In this document: one piece after another, positions 52,501 to 62,500 of the stretch
How the letters are laid out: each line of letters starts with the position of its first letter
How positions within the stretch are numbered: position 1 is the first letter of the stretch
Source: Patagioenas fasciata
Taxonomy: Eukaryota > Chordata > Aves > Columbiformes > Columbidae
Direction of reading: 5' to 3'
DNA: 64,000 bases
Assembly (NCBI RefSeq): GCF_037038585.1
Contig: NC_092522.1
Location: 49,141,661-49,205,660, forward strand
The notes under the pieces: model-generated
Databases searched by the model: none
The model's input: the letters and a program-made list of their open reading frames with translations, nothing else
Told to the model about the DNA's origin: nothing
Position numbers and translations under genes: made by a program

Positions 52501-54499
52501 GACTGCATCAGAAAAGGCAGAAGTGCCAAGTTACAAGCACTGCTTCAATAGCTTCCTCCCTCCTCTCACAAGAAGCCAGGCCCTTTGATTGCCCATCAGG
52601 ACATACCACCTTTTCCCATCCAACCATTCCCTGCTCTTCCGCAATTCCTTAGTGCTTTTTCCTCACTGAGATGCTATGTACTTACTTCTTCCACACATAT
52701 TCCCTGGTCTAACTTCCTCCAGGCACTACAAAGCCCTCCTTGAGGAAAACAAGATTAGACCCACTAATACTCTTGTTACATGCTGGTTAAACGGGGTGCT
52801 TCCTTCACTGCACAGCTTTGGGGAGCTGGAGTGCGTTACCCTGGCAGCCAGCAGCTGTGTGCACCCCCACCTGGGGGCTGGGTACACAGGCTCATCCAGC
52901 CACAAGGACTGCAAAACCCCCTGTCCCTAGCATGCTCTTAAACACCAGGCCTCTTGAACAGATGACAGCATAGCTGAAGCATAAGGTATTCTCAAGTTTA
53001 GCCTTGAATATCAGAATACAGATCATTCTGGGAAGCTCAGGTCCCAAGGGACATTGAAACAGATTAGTCAGTCTCCTCACACCAAAAAAGCACCTCTAAC
53101 CTCAGAACAACCTCCAGGGAGCACAAAGCTTAACTGAAGAATTCTCAAGGTTTTTCACTGCTACTGTGTAACAGATACATCAGATACATGCACAGACGAT
53201 TCAAAATACACTGCAAAACACCCATCAATGGCTGCCAGATAAAGTTTCCTTTCATTATAGGTAAGGGAGAATATCCTATGGGATAAAAAAAAAAAATACC
53301 AACTTGAGGAGCTTGACAGTGTTGTTACCTGTCTACCCACTCTGTATAGTTAATTCTTGAGACATCGAAAGGCAAGATACTCTAGAAAAGAGCAAAACAT
53401 CAGCAGCCCTGCACCTGCTTAGGCCTACAAAGTTGTCTGCACTCCACAACAAACACAAAATCAAACCTGAGGTAGCATTAAGAACCAAGTGTTCCGCTGA
53501 GACAGATTACACGTGCAGATGCAGGAAAGCAATCGTGTTAAGTGCCAGCCCCTGGGACACAGTCCAATTTGCCACCACCACTGCTGCTTTTGTCAGAGAA
53601 CCAGCTTATATAAGGGCAGAGATGCTTGGCTCCCATGGCAACAGTTTACATAAGTGGCTGTGACTCAAGCTGAGAGTTGCTATCACTTGGCTCTTTAAAG
53701 AGACGCCTCTGATGCCATAGCTACAGCTTCTTCACAGACCTAGCAAGCATCTGATTAAGCCACCGTATTGCTTTCTGTCAGGAAGAGCGAGCATCCCAGA
53801 AAGTCTCTGTGTCACTGGGGCCTCAGAGCCTCAGCTAACGGGGGGTTTCACCCCAAGCCCCTCGCTGCTCTGGCTTTCCCGCACCCCGCGTTCGGCGGGT
53901 ACTCAGCGGGCAGCCCAGCACAGCTCTCCGTCCGCCTAGCGCGGCATCAGACGCGCACTTTGCTAAGCGCCGGCCCTGCAACATCCACCGTTCTCTCCCA
54001 CGTATCGCCCAGGCCTGGCCCTGCCGACACCCCCGCGCCGAGGGTCGTTATAACGAGCTCAAGGGAGGCCGTGCACCTGCCGCACGCAGCCAGAGGAGCG
54101 GGCAGCACAGCCCCGCCGGGGCTCGGACCGCAACCCTCCATCACACCTCGGAGCTCACCGGAGACACCCCCACCGCTGCCGCCATTACCCCCGCTCCCTA
54201 CCGGGGCTCGCCCGTCCCGCTTCGCTCTGCTCTGGCGGCGCCGCCGCCTCCTCCTGCACCGCCGCAGAGCTGCCGGTGCCCGGCGGCGAGGGTGACCGGG
54301 CGGTGCTGCCGCCGCCGCTACCGCCGGCGCTGTCCTGCTCCCAGCCGTCCCACAGCCAGGGCCGGTGCGCCTGCTCCAGCAGGCGGCGGCTGAGACGGTA
54401 CCGCAGCAGCTCCAGGTAGCAGGCGCCGCACGACTCCCACTTGGGCTCCTTGAAGCGCTTCATGTACTCCGTCTTCACGCGCCGCGCCGGCACCACCAT
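43396..54499 (-). CDS. CCSAP: CCSAP, centriole, cilia and spindle-associated protein (three coding exons, span)
   Basis: Microtubule-associated protein of centrioles, mitotic spindle and cilia. The human protein associates with polyglutamylated tubulin, and zebrafish work links it to cilia beating and brain and left-right development. Coding exons on the minus strand: 54499-54202, 45694-45411 and 43569-43396. They join in frame with GT...AG introns to 251 residues plus TGA (human is about 270). Seen: N-terminal [12 protein letters not shown] (10-21), then [17 protein letters not shown]; a Ser/Gly/Pro-rich linker at 55-99; a Glu/Lys/Gln-rich, probably helical stretch at 100-128; the family hallmark [13 protein letters not shown] (161-173) with [13 protein letters not shown]; a basic segment [12 protein letters not shown]; and C-terminal [16 protein letters not shown]. 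The start has G at -3 and +4 and matches the family N-terminus. The linker is shorter than in human. Convergent with RAB4A. Confidence 0.96.
43570..45410 (-). other. CCSAP: CCSAP intron 2
   Basis: 1841 bp. Minus-strand donor GAA|GTAAGT at 45410 and acceptor AG at 43571-43570. No gene or transposon recognised inside. Confidence 0.92.
45411..45694 (-). CDS. CCSAP: CCSAP coding exon 2
   Basis: Residues 100-194. It opens with the charged [17 protein letters not shown] stretch after an A/T-rich polypyrimidine tract and 'ctttag' acceptor, and contains the hallmark [13 protein letters not shown]. One base carried from exon 1 completes Glu100. The 3' end is in phase 0. Confidence 0.96.
45695..54201 (-). 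other. CCSAP: CCSAP intron 1
   Basis: 8.5-kb intron. The donor GTAGGG at 54201 is inside the CpG island and the acceptor is at 45696-45695. Its main content is the CR1 copy at 46.9-47.8 kb, in opposite orientation. The rest (47.8-53.8 kb) shows only short unsupported reading frames, and the final part belongs to the CpG island. Confidence 0.88.
46890..47815 (+). mobile_element. CR1 LINE 3' portion with broken ORF2 end (RT remnant)
   Basis: The plus strand encodes a decayed reverse transcriptase C-terminal region: FADDIKLH at about 46937 (the RT active-site box), followed by WLDQWAEAN and [13 protein letters not shown], interrupted by stops and frame changes. Then come the typical CR1 3' parts 'gcattggaacaggctgccc' and 'gttgaactcaaccttaaagg', and a degraded 'gattctataattg' tail. 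About 0.9 kb remains of a full element of several kb. It is inactive, and the reading frames at 46995-47748 are its remnants rather than host genes. Confidence 0.93.
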
Positions 54500-54775
54500 G
54501 ACGAGACCCCGAGCCGAGACCCGGGGCTAGGACAGGGGCCCACCCCCTCCCGCTGCAACGTTTAAACACAAACAGCGGCGCCCGGCCCCGCCCCCGCCCG
54601 CCCCGCGCCAATCGCGGCGCGGTGCCGCCCCCCTCCCCAACCGCCACCGCCTCGCGGGCGTGGCAGTGCGTGCAGCCCCGTCACGCGGGGATACCGGGGT
54701 GTGTGGGGGGGAGCAGAGAGGGGCAACGGCCGCCCCGATCAGCCACAGCGCCACCCAGCGGCCGGTGACGTGACC
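53800..54775 (-). promoter_or_regulatory. CCSAP: CCSAP CpG-island promoter
   Basis: A CpG-dense block spans exon 1, its donor and the upstream region. It is TATA-less. Upstream of the start codon are GC boxes (54585-54605, CCCCGCCC type), an NF-Y CCAAT box at 54608-54612 and a CRE-like TGACGTGA at 54766-54773. The transcription start is probably near 54.55 kb (inference). Several long antisense frames here are composition artefacts. Confidence 0.8.
54202..54499 (-). CDS. CCSAP: CCSAP coding exon 1
   Basis: Starts at the ATG at 54499-54497 and encodes residues 1-99 plus one base, ending at CCCCG|GTAGGG. It contains [12 protein letters not shown], the [19 protein letters not shown] block and the start of the Ser/Gly/Pro-rich linker. 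Very GC-rich because it lies in the CpG island. Confidence 0.95.
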
Positions 54776-54780
54776 TGAAT

Positions 54781-54900
54781 GAAATTGGAGTGAAATAAAA
54801 TGGAATCAAATTAAACCAAAACGAAGCAGAACGGAAAAAATAAATAAGACGAAATATATATTTTTTAAAAATAAAAATTAAAAAGTAAAATAAAATACTG
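54781..54900. repeat. Degenerate A-rich pentamer repeat
   Basis: From about 54786 to 54840 the sequence can be cut into eleven successive 5-base words of the form NNRAA (tgaaa, taaaa, tggaa, tcaaa, ttaaa, ccaaa, acgaa and so on), then grades into A/T-rich sequence. It marks an abrupt edge to the CpG island. Confidence 0.7.
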
Positions 54901-54911
54901 AAGCACTGCAG

Positions 54912-54925
54912 CACACACACACACA
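54912..54925. repeat. (CA)7 microsatellite
   Basis: Seven CA units directly abutting the left end of the solo LTR. Confidence 0.9.
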
Positions 54926-55211
54926 TGTTGCGGTTGAGACGGACAAACGGCATAGACCAAGTTCTTCAGTACAAACAGCAGTGTCCGTTTATTGCCAGAA
55001 ACACTGTTTTATATAGTCTTTACCAGCTCAAGTGTCTTTTTGCTATTGGTTACAGGCTGCAACAGTAACATCTCATTGGCTAATTTCGCTATCATCAGTG
55101 TTGCTCTTTTATTCCCTTCTCTCTCACGGGTACACCTTAATATCTTCAAGGCCAATCTCTGTTCCCATACCCTCCGTCAGGGAATCCACGGACCCACCAT
55201 AGTCCCCCACA
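54926..55211 (-). mobile_element. Solo LTR of an endogenous retrovirus, oriented toward CCSAP
   Basis: About 286 bp bounded by TGT...ACA ends (TGTTGCGG at the low end; the other end reads TGTGGGGG on the minus strand). On the minus strand, in order, there are two CCAAT boxes (55079-55075 and 55049-55045), a TATATAAAA box (55015-55007) and AATAAA followed by CG (54993-54988), then a short tail ending CAACA. A poly(A) signal just after the TATA box and before the expected cap site is the layout of avian alpharetrovirus-type LTRs. No gag, pol or env sequence lies beside it, and no clear target-site duplication was found. It is noncoding and replication-dead. Confidence 0.75.
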
Positions 55212-56172
55212 CCCTCATATTTTGGGATCAGCCCCCAGCGTCAGGCACAGGGCTCCCCTTGCCCTCTGCCCCAGCACCCAGGGCGCCCCTGTATGCAGCA
55301 GCTCCCCTGCACCTGCGCTGCTGCCGCCCCCCTGCACCAGGGTGAGCTGTGACTGGGCCAGAATGGGGTGAGAGCGCCTGCAAAACTGGGGACCCTCCAT
55401 CAGCCACCTGCTCTGGCAGCCCTGTGCCCTGTCCCACCAGCTGAGGTGGGAACCCCATCCTGCCTCCCCACCGAGGAGGCAGTGCGACACAGCCCTGCTC
55501 CTGCCGGGGGATATTTAAATCTGCAGAGTACGTGTAGTGCGTCAGAATTCATGCATCTGCAACAACAATTCCTTTTTTGTGCAACACCGCAGCAGGGGTA
55601 ATTGCTGATTTAAGCCCCATTTCTGCAAGACAAAAATGATGTGTGGCACAAGAGGCCTGCTGAAGGGAGGGAAAGGTGTCTGCAACAACAGAGACCTCTC
55701 TACATTTTGTGTTAATCTGCTTTAAAAAAACCATCTCCAGGGGATGCTTGAACGGGATTTACCTAATCCAGCCCTGCACTGGGCAGCCGCGCTCGCTTGG
55801 GAAATGAAGTGCTTTGGAGATAAATGCAGAAAACAGGGCAGCCGCGGCAGCAGGAGTTCACCCTCCTGCACACCCACACAGAGACGCAAACGCGCTAGCA
55901 ACGTGTTGAGGAGTGTTGCTGTGGTGCCATGGCCACCCCACCATGCACAGTCCACAACACCCCTCTGGAAGGAGACAGCATGATTCCTTTCATCCAGCCT
56001 CAACTCTCCAGCCCGCAAGTTGCAAACGCCCCATTTTGGGGAGCTGCAAACCTGCTTTCCCTCTGCCACACGCAGTAGGGCTCTGTACAGCAGCTCTCTG
56101 GCTGCCTCTCCAGCCACCCCTCCAACACACGGGGGCACTGACGGATTTTCAGAAGCAGTTGTACTGAACTAC

Positions 56173-56190
56173 TTTTTTTTTTTTTTTTTT
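56173..56190. repeat. Poly(T) run, 18 bases
   Basis: Eighteen consecutive T in the right flank. No attached retrocopy was recognised. Confidence 0.85.
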
Positions 56191-59100
56191 AATATGAAGG
56201 CAAACAATGTTTTGCCGTGCCTTGTGCCTCCATTAACTGACACAAATGAAAGAATCCACAGTGACACAGATATGCAAGATGAAAAACACTGGCCCAGGCT
56301 GCTCAGCGTAACAGAAGTGTTGGTGGCTTTAAGGTGAGGGGATGGTGGTTACACACAGCACCTTTGCCTGTGCAGCAGGCTGATGCAATCCCCAATAACC
56401 TAGCATAAGCAAACTGGTCTAGTTTAATCGATGCTCAGACCGAGCAGAATACAGGTCTCAGTTTTTACATGGACTGGCTGAGGCTTTGCAAGCTGGTGGT
56501 GCCCTGGGATGAGTGAGGGGGCACAGTACTCCCTGACCTTTGCACAAGTGCTGGGATATTCCCATCCGGCCCCACAGCTCTCACAACCCCACAGCCTTTG
56601 CAGGTACGGTAATCGCCCCACAACAGCAGTATATCAGGGAAATGCAGGATCCCCCTCTGCAAATCAGGAAAATGCAATCAGAAGAGATCAATTGTGCTGG
56701 TGCTGCAGGCAGACACCTTGTACAGCTGCATTCATAAACCCATTAAGCTCCACTTTAAAACCACTTTAGAGCTTCTGCAGCTCCATTTGGCTCTGTCAGC
56801 TGCTCTCAGGGGCTGGCAGCTACAGAGCTGCAAGGGAGCAGAGCCTGGGCAGTGTTATCTATCGGGAAGACAGGCACAGCCATAGCACCCCTCTTGAGCC
56901 TACCATCACAAACAGCTACAAAAATGAGTGAGGAGCTACTTCTGAGTGTACCTTCTCAGCGTGCGGAGCCATGCGTGGTGCCCTATACAAAAACGGACGT
57001 AAAGAAGTCTTACCTACATGCTTTGATGAAAGAAAACTAGGCAGATGCATCAGTTCAGCCCCTTTCAGTGTTGTCCCAGGGATTACATTTGGGAGCTGCC
57101 TCATTCATTATCCCCACAGAGGGTTTCTGTGGCAGCTGGGTGGGTTGTCCCTGCTGTCTTCTCCTACTGCCCTTAGTGGCACCCCTGTGATCCCACTGTG
57201 GTCCAGCCTTGCCTTCAGCACCACCTGCTCTAACAGAGGGTGTTTGTTGGAAAATAACAGGAGACAATTGGTATAAAAATACCTGTAACTGAAGATGGCA
57301 CTAGAGAAGGCTGCTGTAGCAGTGCTGATTAGAGAGGAGAGCAGAGCACTCCCCAATCAAGCAACGCTCTGGTTTCTTACTGTGATATTCTGCTCAGTCT
57401 ACACGAGCAGATAGCATTGGTAGAGATCATATAAATGGGCAAGTTCTGGGGTTTGCAGCACTTCATTTCTACCCATCCAATGTTAAAATATAAAACAGAA
57501 TTTTGAGCCAACCTGCACATTTTTGCTTGGCAGTTGTGGTTATGGAAAGGCTACTGTTGTTCCCAGGTGTCATTTTAGAGCAACAATGAGTTACAGATTT
57601 TCCTTCCCAAAGAACGTCTCTCTGATGGCTTTCCTTCCTCTCAGAGATGAAGGGATTCACTTTTTGAGGAGCCAGACTTCTGAGGTGCTTGTAAACCCAC
57701 CTCCCAGTTGTTAGCCTGTGTCTCAGCCATCACACATGAAATTCCAGAAGCAAAACCACAAGATCCTGGTATGTGGTCTGTCAATTCCTGTTTTCTGCAT
57801 TTTTGTCCCTAAACTCTGCACACTCTTCAGAGCAGATATCTACTCTTCATATCAGCCTGCAACACACCAACATTTCATTAGAAACATAGTATTGTCAATA
57901 ACTGTCTCCACTATACTGTACTGCTTTTAGGGCCTTTATCCCTTGCTTGCACAAAAACAAATGCCCAGCTGCCCACATGCTACAAGGTAAGCTGCACCTT
58001 CACACTCCTGCTCCAGTTTCTCCTTTGCAGCGTGTCTCTCCCACCGAATTGTTTGCACACACATCACACAGTGCTGGGTGGATTGGCAGCAGTGAGGCTT
58101 GGAAAATAACTGGGGAGCATTTCTGTGGAAAGATCTGCAACAGAAGCATGCAGAGACACCTGGCAACACTGATGTTGGAAACTGTGTGTTACCTAAGGCC
58201 AATGGAGCAGCAGTGGTGGCTGTCAGACGTGTTCCCCGCGTGTTCCTGATCTTCAGGCTTGCAGTGCAGGAACCACCAGGTGATAGGGCCCAATGCCCCT
58301 CCAGGCCAGTCGCCATCCAAAACTGGCTCCTGGACACATTCAGCATCTCTGGGGGAGGATGTTGAGACTGTACTGGGTGAAGAACACACAACTCCTCACT
58401 AAACCCTCCAGCTAGAGCCAAATGTCTCCGTATATGTCGGGCAAGAATAATTTGTCATCCCCAACACAGCAGCTCTGGATGTTCTCAGTGTAGCTACATA
58501 AACATTAATATTTTTTTTAGTCCTAATGAGTGTTGGCTTCAATACCTCATGGCAAACACTTCCATGGGCTGAGAGTAGCCAGTTATTAAATGATTCCTGA
58601 CTGAGAAACTACAATATTTATGATGCTGATACTAACACTAGAATTTCCTCCCTTATGTATTTTGCTGTGGTATTCTTCCTTCATTAAAAAGTGAAATAAA
58701 GACATCATTTGAAATTCTAAACACGCTTTTCCTTTTAAAGCATTTTTCCCCTGAGGATCTTAGTTATGCCTCTTAATCCTTATTATTGCTCTCCTACAGG
58801 TGGCAAAGCAGGTGTCCAGGTAAATCAAGAGTTTCAAACCAGATCAATAACAGATTATTGATCAGTGCCATATCCCAGGAGTCCTAATTTCCTCCACTAC
58901 CTCCACTCGAGTGGGAGGACCAGAGATTCTCATTAGGGAGGAGAGCAGTCTGGCCTGGGAAACAGTCTTATTTCTGTCTGAAATAACCACTGCAAAGTCA
59001 ACAGCAGAGACATAACTTGATTTTTATGCAAAAAGTAGCAGAAAATGAAAAGTAAGCATGGATATTATTTTGCAGAGTGCCATCACAGAAAGACACAGAG

Positions 59101-59463
59101 TAACTGTGGGTGTAGTTTACACACGGTTTTGACTTGCTGTTGCATCTCTCTGTGGCTCTGGGCAATAAGAGGGGACAGCGGACAGCTTGTATGTAGCAGG
59201 AGTGGAAAATTACATGTCAACACAGCTTTGAGATTGGCAGACTGGCTTCCAGTCAAAACAGGAGCTGTTGTGATCTGAAATTGGGTTGTTCAGCTATTGC
59301 TTGGGTAAAGTCTGGGGCCAGAGAAGACAGGGAAAAGAAATAAGTTGTTTCTCATAAAGAACCTTATTTTTAAAATATTTAACAGCACAAAATCCAAATC
59401 AGGAAGATTATTTTGCCAGGTAGGGAAAAAACAGACTTCTTGGACCTGTACCCATCAGTGAAA

Positions 59464-59501
59464 CTCTGCCAAATACTAAGGGCTCTGCCAAATACTAGGG
59501 G
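59464..59501. repeat. 19-bp tandem duplication
   Basis: Two adjacent 19-bp units, 'ctctgccaaatactaaggg' and the same word with one base changed. A simple local duplication. Confidence 0.9.
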
Positions 59502-62500
59502 TAGCTGTCCCGGTCACCTCACAAAACAAGACATCGCACTGTTAATAGCAGCCTGGTTAATCCCACAGATGCGGGATCTTTGGTTTCATGGGCTATTATC
59601 CCTTTTAGGTCTGGACCAGCTGCCCACAGGGTAACACTGTCACCAGAGATGGATCAGAAGAGCCAGTTCAAACACTGTGCAGGGCAGGTTAGCCAGGCGT
59701 GGTGCACTTGGCTGCAAAAGGCCCCCAGAACTGACTGATGCAGTTATCTGGAGCTCTGGGAAATTTGGTCAGAGCCAGGATGGGCTGCAACCCACCAGGG
59801 AAGCCCTGCAACCCCTTTTCCAGCAGCTCTGAACACAAATCCTGTTACCCAGGCAAATCTAACATTATTCTTGGATGAGCTTGAAGCACTTTACCATCAC
59901 AGCTCTAAGCAGCTGTGCCTTCAGGCATGCATGGCAGTACAGTTTACATCAACCTCAGTGGCTTCTCCAAGCTTCGTTGTGGTCCGTGTTTTGCATCCAC
60001 CTTTCTAAGAGATGCAGTTTCCTGGGCTGTGGGTAAGGGAGGTGGGTTCAGGAGCAGGGAGAGATGTCTCCCACTGCTGAGTGTCCTTTGGCTGCTGCGG
60101 CTCTGAGCCCTGGACTGGGCATGTAGCAAAGCTGGTTCTTCACCGCATGGTGCAAACGCAGCTCCCAGCTTAACACCTGTTACTATGGGCAAAGAATATA
60201 TTCCCTGCTGGTATCAGTATTTTTTTTACCATTTCTCTTCTTCTTAGCTCCTGCTCCTTCAGGATGCAAGGTTCACACTGTTGCTGACAGGTCAAGGGGA
60301 TCCCAGCAAAGGAACAGATCTTACAGCCGGCAGTAATGGGGTGCTTGTCATGGCACTGGCCTGAGCAACATATTTGCAGGCTTCCTGCTCAGTTTGGGAA
60401 AAATACAAGTTTACATGGTAGCCAAGGGAGAGGCAGAAAAATCATGAGAAATTCCCCACTTGCTTTCCTTCCTTTCTCCTGCTTGAGCAGCCCCAGTGAC
60501 GAGCTGGCTGGTGATCCTGGGTCGCTGCCTGACTGCTGCCCATCCCACGGCCAAGGTGAGGAACCAGTTTCCTGCTGCGCAGCTCCCCACAGACAGTGCA
60601 GGAGACCTCACTTTCGGCTGCACATTTGTGTGTTTTGCACAATGGATGTGAGTTTCCCTGGAGGGGGCCATGGCTCCATAGCAGCAGTGAGGAGTGGGTG
60701 CAGGTGGAGGTGGCTTCATGCTGCTGTCAGGACTTACCCCATGCTGCCCCACCACCTACCTTCTTCCCAAGGGGCCAGCAAATGGGGTGTAACTCCAGAT
60801 TCAGCTGCTCCCTGAAAATCCACATGTATTCACTTGCCACCTCCAACATAGGGCTCTTCTAAAGGCTTTGAGTCACTTTTCCCAACACAGCTCAATGGCT
60901 TTGTGGATGCATCTACCTCACGCACTGTCTTTCCCCTTCCCAAAAGCCAGCCTCTCCCCCTCCAGCAAGTTAACCCTTGTTCCTCCATGTCTTCTGTCAG
61001 ATTTGCCTGCATCCTCCTGGTCTTTGTAGACTGCGCGCTGCTGCTTCTTTGCTACAGAGCAAAATCTGTTTCTTCACAGCTGGACTATCACTGATGAAGC
61101 CCAGAGCTGTCACCTCTCATGGATTTTCTGGGTCTATTCCTGCTCTAGAAAACCATCTCTGGGCCTTCTCATGTCTCTGGGCCCATCTAGCTCATTCCTG
61201 TGTTTCTCTCCCTCAGAGGTGCAGCATGGGGGCAAGCAGAAGGAACCGGCCCAGCATTGGTGGGAATGTTCTGATTTACTCCTGCAGGGAAGGGATTGTC
61301 ACCACATGTGTCCAGCCCTCAGGTTTCCCTCAGGAGAAAGAGCAGATTTGGTGCAACATTTTGGATCACGCTATTGGGACAGGCACTCTAGTCAAAGTGC
61401 GGAGGCAGGAGGAGTGCTGCAAGGCAATTTCCACTCACCTGTTCCCTGCCTTGGCCCCCTCTGCCTTCTTTACCCTCTCTTTTGTTTTATTCCTCTCCCT
61501 CTCTCAATCTCTGCTTCACACTGTCAGCCTGGCCACATCTTCACCAGAAATAGGGAGAGAAGTTGGAGAGGAGATGAGAGGTGAAATACTGTGGTAACCT
61601 GCAGCTGCCTTTCCTTCCCCGTGCTCAAAGGGAATAGTTCAAAACAAAGAAACTCAGTTTGGGAATGTCTGGATTCTGAGTGTCTGTAAGAAATAATTTG
61701 TGTTATTTCTGCAGTTCCCCTGAAAGAGGAGAGGTATCACTTCCATAAAAATCACCAAGGCAGAACCAAATCATGCTCCAGGTGGCATTCAGTTGCACCA
61801 TGCAAGACATTTTCAAGTTCGTGCTCTCAGTAACACCTATAGGGTGCCAGCTCCATGAGCCGAGGTAGGAGGCAGCCTGTGTGCACCCACCCAGGGAGAG
61901 GCAGGCAGTGGAGAGGTACCTGAGCCCAGTCACTTTCCTCCAACATTATCTCAAGCTCATAATCCTAGACAAAGCTGTTCTCCACTCTTACTCCCATTCC
62001 TCTGGAGCTCTGGGACAGCAATCCAGCCACTGGTCAAGGTTACTTTTACTGTCATTCCTGTTCATGTTCCTTTTGCAATCCCAGGCACGTCTTCCTCTCT
62101 TCGTGTCACCCCAGGACCACAGCATGGCACCAGGGAGACTGGTATGGCATTTGGCACAAGCAAGGGATTACAAATCTCTGACATGGGCTTGCCACCTCTA
62201 AGAGCTGGCCTGTCATTGGGAGAACACATAGTTTTGGGGAGAAACAGAGGCACCTGTGCTGTAACCTTCTCTCCATCTCACCGCAGCAAGTGCTGCTGAA
62301 CCAACCACCTCTGTAAGATCAGTGCTTCAGACCATTACCACTGGGCTAGTGTCACCTCCAGGTGACAGAGACAGAAGCCATTTGTATGGCTTTGGGCTGT
62401 TTGTTCCAGCACAGGGACCTGCATACCTCACCATTCCCTATGTGCAAACCTGGCACCTGCCTGTCAAAGGGTCCATGCCAGTCCTGAATCAAACACCAGC

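Noticed and set aside
53768-54953. Overlapping long frames on both strands around CCSAP exon 1
   Set aside because: Only the frame with [12 protein letters not shown] and a proper donor matches a known family. The others are CpG-island composition artefacts.
60977-61597. 206-codon plus-strand frame in the right flank
   Set aside because: No recognisable domain, low-complexity Ser/Leu/Phe content, and an overlapping frame of similar length. Best explained by chance in GC-moderate DNA.
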